DNA of 50,118 bases from Caulobacter sp. (GCA_021741355.1 JAIOXZ010000027.1:1-50118), one strand, 5' to 3'. Shown: positions 1 to 8,395, counted from the stretch's first letter. Program-made: numbers and translations. The notes: generated by a model from the sequence alone, not told the origin.

Positions 1-33
1 AACCTGCGCCGTGTCGCGGTCCTGACCGGCTGA
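1..33 (+). CDS. possible C-terminal tail of a plus-strand gene cut by the window edge
   Basis: Frame 1 reads ten residues (NLRRVAVLTG) and then a TGA at 31-33. Nine of the ten codons end in G or C, as in real genes of this window, and a gene ending here would converge on ilvE. Ten residues are too few to recognise a family, so this could equally be non-coding. Confidence 0.2.
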   Translation, partial: NLRRVAVLTG

Positions 34-136
34 CCAGGCCCGGACTCCCACCTAAACCAGCCGATCCCCGCTCACCGGGGCCCATCAAGGCCGTCTCAGA
101 CGCCGAAACCGGACACAGCGACCGTAATGCAGCGGT

Positions 137-153
137 CCCCATGAAGGGGAGGG
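137..153. repeat. half-site of the family B palindromic repeat
   Basis: The core CCCCATGAAGGGGAGGG is the same palindrome (CCCC-ATGAA-GGGG plus AGGG) that forms the right arm of the doublet at 23246-23405. Here it stands alone, just beyond the stop codon of ilvE, where its stem could act in RNA 3' processing or termination. No second arm is visible in the 136 bases to its left. Confidence 0.5.
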
Positions 154-159
154 AAGGGC

Positions 160-1047
160 CTAGGCCGGTACGAGCTCCCGCCGCACGAGACGGGCGTAGT
201 CGTCCATCAGCGTCAGCGAGATCTGGCCGGGGGTGAAGCGATAGTCGCCGACCTCGGCCACCGGAGTCACCTCGGCGGCGGTGCCGACGATGAAGCACTC
301 CTGGAAACCCGCCATCTCTTCCGGCTTGATGTGGCGCTCGACCACCTCGTAGCCCCGCTGCCTGGCCAGCTTCATCACCGACTGGCGGGTGATGCCGTTC
401 AGGAAGCAGTCCGGCGTGGGCGTGTGGATCACTCCGTCCTTGACGAAGAACACGTTGGCGCCCGTCGCCTCGGCCACATAGCCGCGGTAGTCGAGCATCA
501 TCGCGTCCGAATATCCGTCCTTCTCCGCGGCGTGCTTGGAGATGGTGCAGATCATGTACAGGCCGGCCGCCTTGGCCGCCGTGGGGGCGGTCTTCGGCGA
601 GGGGCGATCGTATTTCGCCCAGGCCAGGCGGATGCCCTTCTTCTTCTGCTCGGGATCGAAGTAGCTGGGCCAGTCCCACACGGCGATCGCCACGTGGATC
701 TTCGACTGCTGGGCCGACACGCCGATCATCTCCGACCCGCGCCAGGCGATGGGACGAAGGTAGCAATCGGTGAGGCCGTTCTTCGCGCAGGTCGCCTTGC
801 AGGCCTCGTCGATCTCCGACACCGTGTAGGGGATCCTGAAGTCGAGGATTTCCGCCGATTTGAACAGCCGCTCGGTATGAGCCGTCAGCTCGTAGATTTC
901 TCCGCCGTACATCCGCTCGCCCTCGAACACCGAGGAGGCGTAGTGGAGGCCGTGCGTCAGTACGTGCACCTTCGCCTCGCGCCAGGGCACGAACTGGCCG
1001 TCCAGCCAGATCCATCCGTCGCGATCATCGAAGGGAACGAGAGACAT
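160..1047 (-). CDS. ilvE: branched-chain-amino-acid aminotransferase
   Basis: PLP-dependent fold-type IV aminotransferase that transfers the amino group between glutamate and the 2-oxoacids of leucine, isoleucine and valine, in the cytoplasm. The 295-residue product has the family N-terminus (WLDGQFVPW, HGLHYASSVFEGER), the PLP lysine at K159 in TAAKAAGLY (the same number as in E. coli IlvE), EATGANVF at 193-200 and LNGITRQSV. The open frame extends far upstream on the minus strand, but that extension is Arg/Pro-rich shadow of the marR and response-regulator genes. The ATG at 1047 starts the conserved protein and has AGGAGGG a few bases upstream. It diverges from the MarR gene across an 80-bp gap. 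The family also includes D-amino-acid and 4-amino-4-deoxychorismate enzymes, but length and motifs fit IlvE best. Confidence 0.95.
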   Translation of the reverse strand: MSLVPFDDRDGWIWLDGQFVPWREAKVHVLTHGLHYASSVFEGERMYGGEIYELTAHTERLFKSAEILDFRIPYTVSEIDEACKATCAKNGLTDCYLRPIAWRGSEMIGVSAQQSKIHVAIAVWDWPSYFDPEQKKKGIRLAWAKYDRPSPKTAPTAAKAAGLYMICTISKHAAEKDGYSDAMMLDYRGYVAEATGANVFFVKDGVIHTPTPDCFLNGITRQSVMKLARQRGYEVVERHIKPEEMAGFQECFIVGTAAEVTPVAEVGDYRFTPGQISLTLMDDYARLVRRELVPA

Positions 1048-1080
1048 CGGGAAAAACCCTCCTTTCAAGGGAAGGGCGAC

Positions 1081-1109
1081 CTTAGACGCTCCACCCTCTA
1101 TGGCGTCAA
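1081..1109 (-). promoter_or_regulatory. candidate sigma70-type promoter of ilvE
   Basis: On the minus strand TTGACG (1109-1104) is followed after 17 bases by TCTAAG (1086-1081), about 34 bases before the ilvE start. The same stretch contains an imperfect inverted repeat (TTAGACGC / GCGTCAAA) that a regulator such as the divergently encoded MarR protein could use. This is a pattern match only; a start-site map would decide it. Confidence 0.4.
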
Positions 1110-1127
1110 ACAAAATGGTGCAGTGCA

Positions 1128-1613
1128 GTGACCCAGACCGCTGATCCGCGGCTGATCCTTCGGGACGAGGAACTCGACTCCGGGCTTGAGCTGATGCTCC
1201 TGGCCGAGGCCAGCCTGTGGGCGGCCGTCGACGCGGCGCTCGAGTCGGAGACCGGACTGGGGCGGCCCCACTGGCGCGCGGCTTTCCTTTTGCGGCTGCG
1301 GCCGGGGCTCGGCGTCCGGGATCTGGCGCGGCTGACCGGACTGTCGAAGCAGGCCGCCAGCCGGACCCTCGCCGACCTCGTGCGGCGGGAGCTGGCCGAG
1401 GCCGAGGCGGGCGATCTCGACGGACGCCGACGGCCGATCCGGCTGACCGCGGCGGGGCGCGCGTTCGAGGATCGGATCGCCGAGCGGCTGCGCGCGCTGC
1501 TCGGGCGGGCCTATCGTACGGGCGGGCTTGACGGGGTGGCCGGCGCAAGGCGGATTCTCGCGGCTCTGGCCGGACCGCGCACGGGCGTCGGTCGTCGCCG
1601 GGAGGAGAGCTGA
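1128..1613 (+). CDS. MarR-family transcriptional regulator (PetP-like)
   Basis: A 161-residue winged-helix regulator starting at a GTG. The DNA-binding part runs from about residue 45 to 105: a helix-turn-helix (GVRDLARLTGLSKQAASRTL), then a wing with DGRRRPIRLTAAG, which is the typical MarR wing pattern. The gene lies directly upstream of an OmpR-type response regulator, with two bases after its TGA before the next GTG. This MarR plus OmpR arrangement resembles the petP-petR pair of Rhodobacter, though function there cannot simply be carried over. The ligand and targets are unknown; divergent transcription from ilvE suggests the shared 80-bp gap as one possible site. Confidence 0.85.
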   Translation: MTQTADPRLILRDEELDSGLELMLLAEASLWAAVDAALESETGLGRPHWRAAFLLRLRPGLGVRDLARLTGLSKQAASRTLADLVRRELAEAEAGDLDGRRRPIRLTAAGRAFEDRIAERLRALLGRAYRTGGLDGVAGARRILAALAGPRTGVGRRREES

Positions 1614-1614
1614 C

Positions 1615-2307
1615 GTGAGCCAGCCGGACCGACATCTGCTGGTGGTCGACGACGACGATCGCATCCGCGACCTGCTGCGGGAATTCCTGGCGCGCGCAGG
1701 CTTTCGCGTCACGACCGCGGCCGACGCGGCGGCGGCCTGGCGGCTGATCGAGACGCTCGACTTCGACCTGATGGTGCTGGACGTGATGATGCCCGGCGAG
1801 GACGGCCTCTCCCTCGCCCGCCGCCTGCGGGCCCGCACCGATCAGCCGGGCCGCACGCCGGTGCTCATGCTCACCGCGCGCGGCGAATCCGCCGCCCGCA
1901 TCGAGGGGCTGACGGCCGGGGTCGACGACTATCTGGCCAAGCCGTTCGAGCCGCAGGAGCTGCTTCTGCGCATCCAGGCGATCCTGCGCCGCGCCGGACC
2001 GCGCGAGAGCGGGCCGACGAGCCTGTCGCTGGGCGGCTGCGTATTTGATCTCGAGCGCGGCGAGCTGACCCGGGGCGGCGCCCCGATCCGTCTGACCGAG
2101 GCCGAGGTGGAGCTGATGCGGCGGCTGGCCCAGTCGGCCAACGCCCCGGTCGACCGGCTCGAACTGGCCCGCGACACCGCCGACGTGACCGGTCGGGCCG
2201 TCGATGTCCAGGTGACCCGCCTGCGCCGCAAGATCGAGCCGGACCCGAAGAACCCCCGCTATCTGCAGACCGTGCGCGGCGTCGGCTATCGCCTGGCGCC
2301 TGACTGA
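1615..2307 (+). CDS. OmpR/PhoB-family response regulator (PetR-like)
   Basis: DNA-binding response regulator, 230 residues. The receiver domain (about 7-120) shows the acidic pocket DDDD at 12-15, the phospho-acceptor D56 in VLDVMMP, T87 in MLTARG and K109 in LAKPFEP. The C-terminal winged helix (about 135-229) ends in the usual VDVQVTRLRRKIEPDP and VRGVGYRL. The GTG at 1615 is chosen because GGAGGAGAG lies five bases upstream; a longer frame from 1528 would be read through the MarR gene and has no family counterpart. Its stop overlaps the ATG of the kinase (TGATG), so the two are translationally coupled and form a cognate pair. Confidence 0.93.
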   Translation: MSQPDRHLLVVDDDDRIRDLLREFLARAGFRVTTAADAAAAWRLIETLDFDLMVLDVMMPGEDGLSLARRLRARTDQPGRTPVLMLTARGESAARIEGLTAGVDDYLAKPFEPQELLLRIQAILRRAGPRESGPTSLSLGGCVFDLERGELTRGGAPIRLTEAEVELMRRLAQSANAPVDRLELARDTADVTGRAVDVQVTRLRRKIEPDPKNPRYLQTVRGVGYRLAPD

Positions 2308-3653
2308 TGCAGCTGCGCGCGCTCAAGATCATCATTCCACGCCAGATCAAGCGGTGGCTGCCGACCTCGCTGTTCGGACGCAGCCTGCTGATCATCATCC
2401 TGCCGATCGCCCTGATGCAGATCGCGGTGACCTGGGTGTTCTTCGACGCCCACTGGCAGACCGTGACCAGCCGGCTGTCGGACGGGCTGGCCGGCGACAT
2501 CGCCTGGGCGGTCGAGAGCTACAGCGACGATCCGCGGCCCGAGTCGCTCGCGCGGATCGCCGAGCGGGCGCAGGACTCGATGTCCCTGTCGATCGCCGTG
2601 TCGCCGATCAAGGACCTGCCGCCGCGTCGGCCGACCTCGCTGTTCGGCGCCCTGGACCGGTCGCTGGACAAGGCGCTCTCAGAGCATCTCGAGCTGCCCT
2701 ACTGGTTCGATACGGTGCGCTTCCCCGGCTATGTCGACATCCGTGTGAAGGTGCAGGGGCGGGTGCTGCGGATCATCGCGCCGGCCGATCGCGCCTGGGC
2801 GACGCAGGGCGGCATCTTCGTGCTGTGGATGACGGTCGCGACCCTGCTGCTGACGGCCATCGCCATCCTGTTCATCCGCAACCAGGTGCGCGCCATCGAG
2901 CGGCTGGCCGAGGCGGCCGAGGCCTTCGGCAAGGGCGGCGATGTGGCCGAGTTCAAGCCCCACGGTGCGCGGGAAGTGCGCCAGGCGGCGCAGGCCTTCC
3001 TGGCGATGAAGAGCCGGATCCAGCGCCATCTCGAACAGCGCACCGCGATGCTGGCCTCGGTCAGCCACGACCTGCGCACCCCGCTCACCCGGCTGAAGCT
3101 GGAGCTGGCGCTGGCCGAACCCTCGAAGCGGGTCGAGGCGATGAAGACCGACCTCTCCGAAATGGAGCACATGATCGACGAGTATCTCGCCTTCGCCCGC
3201 GGCGAGGGCGGCGAGTCCGTCGAGGTCACCGCCCTGCGCGACCTGATCCAGGAGGTCAGCGAGGGCGCGGCCCGGGCCGGCGCGGAGGTGTCGATCGAGG
3301 CCGAGCCCGGCCTGTCGCTGGCCGTGCGGCCCAACGCCCTGAAGCGGGCGCTGTCGAACCTGGTGATGAACGCCGCCGTGCACGGCGAGCGGATCGTCAT
3401 CTCCGCCGTGCAGACCACCGCCGGCGGCGTGGAGATCACCGTCGACGACGACGGCCCGGGGATCCCCGCGGAGCAGTTCGACGAGGCGTTCCGACCGTTC
3501 AACCGGCTCGATGAGTCGCGCAACCAGAACGACAAGGGCGTCGGCCTCGGCCTCGCCATCGCCCGCGACGTGGCGCGAAGTCACGGCGGCGAGCTGACAC
3601 TGGACCGCTCGCCGATGGGGGGGCTGAGGGCGGTGATCCGGTTGCCGGGGTAA
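2307..3653 (+). CDS. membrane sensor histidine kinase (EnvZ-like)
   Basis: Sensor kinase of 448 residues, partner of the preceding response regulator. There are two membrane segments, about 25-47 and 168-191, enclosing a roughly 120-residue periplasmic domain of unknown ligand. A HAMP linker follows (about 192-245), then the dimerisation/phosphotransfer helix with phospho-accepting H254 in SVSHDLRTPLTRLK. The ATPase domain has the N box around N355 (SNLVMNAAVHG), G1 box DDGPGIP at 381-387 and G2 box GVGLGLA at 411-417. All catalytic elements are present. The architecture resembles EnvZ, but the signal need not be osmotic. It is the last gene of the regulator run; the downstream gene converges on it with a REPIN-like element between. 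Confidence 0.92.
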   Translation: MQLRALKIIIPRQIKRWLPTSLFGRSLLIIILPIALMQIAVTWVFFDAHWQTVTSRLSDGLAGDIAWAVESYSDDPRPESLARIAERAQDSMSLSIAVSPIKDLPPRRPTSLFGALDRSLDKALSEHLELPYWFDTVRFPGYVDIRVKVQGRVLRIIAPADRAWATQGGIFVLWMTVATLLLTAIAILFIRNQVRAIERLAEAAEAFGKGGDVAEFKPHGAREVRQAAQAFLAMKSRIQRHLEQRTAMLASVSHDLRTPLTRLKLELALAEPSKRVEAMKTDLSEMEHMIDEYLAFARGEGGESVEVTALRDLIQEVSEGAARAGAEVSIEAEPGLSLAVRPNALKRALSNLVMNAAVHGERIVISAVQTTAGGVEITVDDDGPGIPAEQFDEAFRPFNRLDESRNQNDKGVGLGLAIARDVARSHGGELTLDRSPMGGLRAVIRLPG

Positions 3654-3677
3654 GCCCCGCTGCATCCAACTTTTCAA

Positions 3678-3803
3678 CCGTCATGGCCCGACTTGTTCGG
3701 GCCACCCAAGCGTGACCTGTCGGCCAGTTCGGGACGAAACTTCGATCGCGACATCTGTTGGTGAGGCGTTCTTGGGTGGCCCGAACAAGTCGGGCCATGA
3801 CGG
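3678..3803. repeat. family A REPIN-like palindromic doublet, copy 1
   Basis: Two 33-base arms (3678-3710 and 3771-3803) are perfect reverse complements, separated by 60 bases. Each arm contains its own hairpin, TGGCCCGA-CTTGT-TCGGGCCA. The element fills the gap between the convergent kinase and proC genes and would fold identically on either strand, so it could end transcription from both sides. A second 126-base copy lies at 26025-26150. The architecture matches REPINs (paired inverted REPs); no RAYT transposase gene is visible in this window. Confidence 0.85.
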
Positions 3804-3826
3804 AAAATGAGATAGGGAAGTGGGCG

Positions 3827-4624
3827 CTACCCCAGCTCCCGCGACCGCTTCACCGCCGCGGCGACCGCCTCGTTCAGCAGGGAGCCAAGCCCCCCATCGC
3901 CCATCAGCACCTCGAGCGCCGCTTCGGTGGTGCCGCCAGGCGAGGTGACCTGGGCGCGGAGTTCGGCGGGGGAAGCCTCGCTCATGGTCATCAGTTGCGC
4001 CGCGCCGGCGATGGTCGACTGCGCCAGGGTCGCGGCGGCGGCGGGCGTGAAGCCGGCCTCGATGGCGGCGGCCTCCAGCGCCTCGACGAAGGCGTAGAGA
4101 TAGGCCGGACCCGACCCCGACACCGCCGTGGCGGCGTGCATCAGGTCCTCGTCCTCGATGTCGACGGTGTTGGCGATGGTGTCGAACAGGTCGTGGGCGC
4201 GCTGACGGGCGAAATCCGAGTTGGCGGCGATGCTGGCCGTGCCCTGGCCGATGGCGACCGCGGTCGTGGGCATCACCCGGGCGATGTCGCGCTCGCCGAA
4301 GACCTCCGCCAGGGAGGCGATCGAGACGCCCGCGGCGATCGAGATGATCACGGCGTCCTGCGCGAGGTAGGGAGCCGCGGCGGTCGCCACCTCCCGCCAC
4401 ATCTGCGGCTTCACCGCGACAATCACCGTCGCGGCCAGCGCCAGATCGGAGTCGGACGGGTTGAGGGTCGCGCCATCGTCGGCAGCGGCCAGCGCCTCGG
4501 CGCCCGGATGCGGGTCGCGGATCAGCAGCTCGCCGAGGGCCACCGGTCCCGCGCCGGTCCAGCCCTCGATCATCGCGCCGCCCATGCGGCCGGCGCCGAG
4601 CAGGAGAACAGTCGTCGGATTCAT
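3827..4624 (-). CDS. proC: pyrroline-5-carboxylate reductase
   Basis: Catalyses the last step of proline synthesis, NAD(P)H-dependent reduction of 1-pyrroline-5-carboxylate, in the cytoplasm. The 265-residue length is normal. It starts with the Rossmann nucleotide-binding motif LLLGAGRMGGAM, carries VAVKPQ in the middle, and has the C-terminal dimerisation/active-site signatures SGSGPAYLY and QVTSPGGTTEAAL. It follows the YbjN-family gene with a ten-base gap, so they are probably co-transcribed. Confidence 0.95.
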   Translation of the reverse strand: MNPTTVLLLGAGRMGGAMIEGWTGAGPVALGELLIRDPHPGAEALAAADDGATLNPSDSDLALAATVIVAVKPQMWREVATAAAPYLAQDAVIISIAAGVSIASLAEVFGERDIARVMPTTAVAIGQGTASIAANSDFARQRAHDLFDTIANTVDIEDEDLMHAATAVSGSGPAYLYAFVEALEAAAIEAGFTPAAAATLAQSTIAGAAQLMTMSEASPAELRAQVTSPGGTTEAALEVLMGDGGLGSLLNEAVAAAVKRSRELG

Positions 4625-4634
4625 GGTCGCGAGC

Positions 4635-5144
4635 TTACGCCTCGCCGACGGTCTCGAACATGCAGGCGGCCATCGCCTCGTCCGGGGTCTTGGCGCCGGC
4701 CAGCAGGAAGTCGAACGCCGGATAGAAGCGGTCCGCCGCCTCCACCGCCGCGTCGATCATCGAGGCCGCGGCGGCCAGGGTCGGACGCTCGCCGCCCGGC
4801 AGGCTGAGGGCGTGGCGGAAGACCACTTCTCCGTCATCGGCCCAGACCTCGAAGTGGCCGAGCCAGACCCGCTGGTTGATCAGCGCCAGCAGTTCATAGG
4901 CCGAGGCGCGCTTGGCCTTGGGCGTGGTCATGCCCATGGACAGGCACAGCTGCAGGCAGTCGGCCTCCGGCCGCCAGGCGAACCACAGCTCGTAGTCCTT
5001 CCAGTCACCGGCGAGGGCGAAGGCGAGATCGCCGTCATCGGTGCGGTCGAATGTCAGATTTTCGGCGGCCAGGACATGCTCGACGACTTCGAGCGGGTCC
5101 AGCGCCAGCAGGGCGTCGTCTTCTTCGGGATGGGGCGTGTCCAT
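4635..5144 (-). CDS. YbjN domain-containing protein
   Basis: Soluble acidic protein of 169 residues with the compact alpha/beta YbjN fold, related to type III secretion chaperones. Visible family hallmarks are the central strand block LAFALAGDWKDYELWFAW, the LLALINQRVWLGHFEVWADDGEVVFRH segment and the C-terminal helix with AADRFYPAFDFLL. In E. coli YbjN is linked to stress and motility phenotypes, but no biochemical activity is settled. The gene sits immediately upstream of proC and downstream of ubiK on the same strand. No signal peptide or membrane segment is seen. Confidence 0.8.
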   Translation of the reverse strand: MDTPHPEEDDALLALDPLEVVEHVLAAENLTFDRTDDGDLAFALAGDWKDYELWFAWRPEADCLQLCLSMGMTTPKAKRASAYELLALINQRVWLGHFEVWADDGEVVFRHALSLPGGERPTLAAAASMIDAAVEAADRFYPAFDFLLAGAKTPDEAMAACMFETVGEA

Positions 5145-5268
5145 AGGGCCTCTGTATCCCTCCGACCTGTGGCCGGGCGGGGAAGCGCCCGGCGGAAGCA
5201 GCGTCCTTGAACAAGGAGCCTAGACTGCTTCGCGGCGGGCGTAAGGGGGTTCTTGCCGGGCGCGAGCC

Positions 5269-5550
5269 CTACTCGCCCTTCTTGGCCGGTCTGGCCTTCG
5301 GGGCTGGTTTGGCGGCGGGTTTAGCGGGTGCGCTGCTGCTTTTCAGGGCGGCCACCTCGGCGCGCAGGGCGGCAATCTCGGCCTTCAGGGCGTCGAGGTC
5401 GTCGCGGCGCACCAGGTCCATCTCCGCGACGAAGCGGTCGGCCTGCGAGCGGAACTGCGTCTTCGCCTCCTCACCGGCGGCCTGTGCGAGGCCCGCAGCG
5501 GCGGTGGTGAGCTTGGCGATCTCGTCGAGGAAGGGGTTCTTGGTCTGCAT
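5269..5550 (-). CDS. ubiK: UbiK-family ubiquinone biosynthesis accessory factor
   Basis: Small protein of 93 residues of the BMFP/UbiK (YqiC) family, which helps the soluble ubiquinone-synthesis complex or binds membranes. The N-terminal half is an amphipathic helix (NPFLDEIAKLTTAAAGLAQ, QFRSQADRFVAEMDLVRRDD), followed by a short coiled coil with leucines spaced by seven (DALKAEIAALRAEVAAL, about 53-69), and a lysine/alanine/proline-rich tail. The order helix, helix, coiled coil is the family pattern. It diverges from lgt. The gap contains TAATAT at 5591-5596, a possible -10 element for lgt, but no convincing -35. Confidence 0.85.
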   Translation of the reverse strand: MQTKNPFLDEIAKLTTAAAGLAQAAGEEAKTQFRSQADRFVAEMDLVRRDDLDALKAEIAALRAEVAALKSSSAPAKPAAKPAPKARPAKKGE

Positions 5551-5667
5551 CGGGGCCCTGTCGGACGCGAAATGGCGCGCCCACTCCCCCTAATATGGGA
5601 AACCGGGGGTGAAAGCGAAGGGGATCACCGCTATCACAGGCGCGAAGTCGTCCATCCGGAGAGAGAC

Positions 5668-6504
5668 GTGCAGTTTCCGAACTTCGATCCCGTCATCTTC
5701 AGCATCGGTCCGCTGGCCATCCGCTGGTACGCGCTGGCCTATGTGGCCGGCATCCTGCTGGGCTGGCGCTATGCCGTCGGTCTGATCCGCAAGAGCGGAC
5801 TGTGGGGCGGCGAGAAGCCCATCGCCACAGCCGAACAGATCGACGACCTGATCCTCTGGGTCACGCTCGGCGTCATCGTCGGCGGCCGGATCGGCTACAT
5901 CCTGTTCTATGCGCCGAACCTGATCTGGGACGACCCGCTCGAGATCTTCCAGGTCTGGAAGGGCGGCATGAGCTTCCACGGCGGCTTCATCGGCGTCGTC
6001 GTGGCGATCGTCCTGTTCGCCCTCGGCAACAGGATGGACATGCTCAAGCTGGGCGACCTGGTCGCGCCGGCCGTGCCGATCGGCCTGTTCTTCGGCCGCG
6101 TGGCCAACTTCATCAATGGCGAGCTCTGGGGGCGTCCGACGACCGTGCCCTGGGGCATCCAGTTTCCGGCCGCGGGCCCGGAGTTCCGCCATCCGAGCCA
6201 GCTCTATGAGGCGGCGCTGGAGGGCCTGGTGCTGTTCTTCATCCTCCGGTTCGCCACCCACCGCCTCGGCTGGCTGCAGCGGCGCGGCGCGCTCTGCGGG
6301 TTGTTCATGATCGGCTACGCGGCCTTCCGCATCTCGCTGGAAAGCGTGCGGGAACCGGACGCCCAGATGCTGCCGTTCCTGCGCGACGTGGTGACCATGG
6401 GGACCCTGCTGTCGATCCCGATGCTGCTGGTCGGCGTCTGGCTGGTCTGGCGCGCGCGCCGGACGCCGGTTGACGCACCGGCGGCGGAGCAGGTCGAAGG
6501 CTGA
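5668..6504 (+). CDS. lgt: phosphatidylglycerol-prolipoprotein diacylglyceryl transferase
   Basis: Inner-membrane enzyme that transfers diacylglycerol from phosphatidylglycerol to the lipobox cysteine of prolipoproteins, the first step of lipoprotein maturation. The 278-residue protein has about seven membrane segments, H104 in MSFHGGFIGV, and the Lgt signature GRVANFINGELWG at 143-155 with the essential Arg/Asn pair. The chosen start is GTG 5668, with GGAGAGAG three bases upstream; the open frame reaches 5572, but that extension is polar and unlike the family. Its stop overlaps the next ATG (TGATG), which begins an lgt-midA-pgeF run. Confidence 0.95.
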   Translation: MQFPNFDPVIFSIGPLAIRWYALAYVAGILLGWRYAVGLIRKSGLWGGEKPIATAEQIDDLILWVTLGVIVGGRIGYILFYAPNLIWDDPLEIFQVWKGGMSFHGGFIGVVVAIVLFALGNRMDMLKLGDLVAPAVPIGLFFGRVANFINGELWGRPTTVPWGIQFPAAGPEFRHPSQLYEAALEGLVLFFILRFATHRLGWLQRRGALCGLFMIGYAAFRISLESVREPDAQMLPFLRDVVTMGTLLSIPMLLVGVWLVWRARRTPVDAPAAEQVEG

Positions 6505-7568
6505 TGAGCTTGATGGAACGCCTGCGCGCCGAGATCGCGCAGACCGGCCCGATCACCGTGGCCGACTACATGACCCGCTGCCTGCACGATCCGCAGGAGG
6601 GCTACTACGCGACCCGACCCGCGCTGGGCGAGGGCGGCGACTTCATCACCGCGCCGCTGATCAGCCAGATGTTCGGCGAATTGCTGGGCGTCTGGGCGGT
6701 CGAGACCTGGACCCGGATGGGCAAGCCGTCCGCCTTCCGGCTGGTCGAGATGGGGCCGGGCGACGGCACGCTGATGAGCGACCTGCTGCGCACCGTGCGG
6801 CTGGCGCCGGACTTCGTCGCCGCCGCCGAGGTCTGGATGATCGAGACCTCCTGGCCGCTGCGCGCGGTGCAGAAGGCGAAGCTGGCAGAGGTCTTTCCGG
6901 AGCCGAACTGGACGGGCTCGCTCGGCAACCTGCCCGACGGCCTGCCGGTGATCCTGATCGCCAACGAACTGCTCGACTGCCTGCCCGCGCGGCAGTTCGT
7001 CCACGCCGGCGACGGCTGGATCGAGCGGCTGGTGGGCCTGGGCGAAGACGGCGGGCTGGCGTTCGGCCTCGCGCCGTCGCCCGATGGCACGACGCCCTCG
7101 CCGGACAGTCCGATCCTCGAGGTCTCAGCGGCGCAGGAAGCGCTCGGCAACGATCTGGGCGCCCTGATCGCCCGCGAGGGCGGCGCAGCGCTGCTGATCG
7201 ACTATGGCCGCGGCGGGCCGGAGTTCGGTGACACGCTGCAGGCTATCCGGGCGCATGAGAAGGTCGATCCCCTCGCCTACCCCGGCGAGTCCGACCTCAC
7301 CGTCTACGCCGACTTCCCGACCGTGCGCGACGCGGCCCGGGCGGCCGGCGCGGAGGCCACCGATCCTATCGCCCAGGGCCTGTTCCTCGGCATGCTGGGC
7401 ATCCAGCATCGCGCCGAGGCGCTGAAGGCCGCGCGCCCCGACCGGGCCGAGGTCATCGAACGGCAGCTGATCCGGCTGATCTCGCCCGACGAGATGGGCG
7501 AGCTGTTCAAGGTTGCCTGCATCCATTCGGCGGAACTGATCCCGCCGGGCTTCGAGGCCTCGACGTGA
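6504..7568 (+). CDS. class I SAM-dependent methyltransferase, MidA/NDUFAF7 family
   Basis: Protein of 354 residues of the former DUF185 family. The mitochondrial relative NDUFAF7 dimethylates an arginine of a complex I subunit, so a role in respiratory complex assembly is plausible but not shown here. Features: the family N-terminus GPITVADYMTRCLHDPQEGYY, SAM-binding motif I VEMGPGDGTLMSDLLR (about 77-92), acidic ANELLDCLP, and a C-terminal block LGMLGIQHRAEAL. It overlaps lgt at its start and pgeF at its end, so all three are probably translationally coupled. Confidence 0.9.
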   Translation: MSLMERLRAEIAQTGPITVADYMTRCLHDPQEGYYATRPALGEGGDFITAPLISQMFGELLGVWAVETWTRMGKPSAFRLVEMGPGDGTLMSDLLRTVRLAPDFVAAAEVWMIETSWPLRAVQKAKLAEVFPEPNWTGSLGNLPDGLPVILIANELLDCLPARQFVHAGDGWIERLVGLGEDGGLAFGLAPSPDGTTPSPDSPILEVSAAQEALGNDLGALIAREGGAALLIDYGRGGPEFGDTLQAIRAHEKVDPLAYPGESDLTVYADFPTVRDAARAAGAEATDPIAQGLFLGMLGIQHRAEALKAARPDRAEVIERQLIRLISPDEMGELFKVACIHSAELIPPGFEAST

Positions 7569-8341
7569 CCGGCCTGCCTGTCCTGCAGAGCGACCTGCTG
7601 GCCGGGCTGCCGGGCGTCCGCCACGCCTTCTTCTCGCGGCAGGGCGGCGTGTCGAAAGGCATCTATGAGGGTCTGAACGTCGGACGCGGCTCGGGCGACG
7701 ATCCCGCCGACGTGCTGGAGAACCGCAGGCGCGCCGCCGACTGGTTCGGCGCGACGCCGGACGCCCTGAACACCTGCTACCAGATCCATTCCGCCACCGC
7801 CGTCACCGCCGACCAGCCCTGGTGCGGACAGCTGCCGGAGGGCGACGCGGTCGTCACCGACAGGCCGGCCATCGTCTGCGCCGTGCTGACCGCCGACTGC
7901 GCGCCGATCCTGTTCGTCGATCCGCAGACAAGGGTCGTCGCCGCCGCCCACGCCGGCTGGCAGGGCGCGCTCAACGGCGTGGTCGAGGCGACCGTGCAGT
8001 CGATGACTGCGCTCGGGGCGGACCGGTCGCGCATCGTCGCCGCCATCGGTCCCTGCATCGCGCCGGAGTCCTACGAAGTCGGGCTCGAGTATCTCGACCG
8101 GTTCGAGGCCGCCCGTCCGGGATCGTCGCGGTTCTTCAGCGCCGGCGCCGCGCCGGACAAGCGCCAGTTCGACCTGCCGGCCTTCGTGCTCGACCGGCTG
8201 GCCGAGGCCGGCGTAGCCCAGGCCGAATGGATCGGGCGCGACACCTGCGCCGAGGGCGACCTGTTCTTCTCCAACCGGCGCGCTTTCAGGCAGGGCGAGC
8301 CCGATTACGGACGTTTGATGTCCGCCATCATGGTGACCTGA
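7565..8341 (+). CDS. pgeF: peptidoglycan editing factor PgeF (YfiH/laccase-domain family)
   Basis: Family of 'laccase-domain' proteins; E. coli YfiH/PgeF prevents L-Ser incorporation in place of L-Ala in peptidoglycan precursors, and human FAMIN relatives act as purine nucleoside enzymes. The 258-residue protein shows the metal ligands in YQIHSATAV, TADCAPILF and AHAGWQGALNGV, and the C-terminal DTCAEGDLFFSNRRAF block. It starts with a GTG overlapping the TGA of the preceding gene (GTGA). Lgt and PgeF both serve the cell envelope. Confidence 0.93.
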   Translation: MTGLPVLQSDLLAGLPGVRHAFFSRQGGVSKGIYEGLNVGRGSGDDPADVLENRRRAADWFGATPDALNTCYQIHSATAVTADQPWCGQLPEGDAVVTDRPAIVCAVLTADCAPILFVDPQTRVVAAAHAGWQGALNGVVEATVQSMTALGADRSRIVAAIGPCIAPESYEVGLEYLDRFEAARPGSSRFFSAGAAPDKRQFDLPAFVLDRLAEAGVAQAEWIGRDTCAEGDLFFSNRRAFRQGEPDYGRLMSAIMVT

Positions 8342-8395
8342 CCCCGCGACCCCACATCTCCTGAACCGGCGAGGCTTTTGTGCGTTGCGGTGGTG

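Noticed and set aside
331..1131. 266-residue open frame antisense to ilvE
   Set aside because: Exact antisense shadow of a clearly conserved aminotransferase; composition (Arg/Gly/His-rich) is that of GC-rich shadow frames.
3711..3770. Gene or transposase remnant in the REPIN-like spacer
   Set aside because: Only 60 bases, no similarity between the two copies and no open frame of its own.
5572..5667. Longer N-terminus of Lgt
   Set aside because: The extension is polar, not conserved and would put 32 residues before the first membrane helix; the GTG at 5668 has a good ribosome site.
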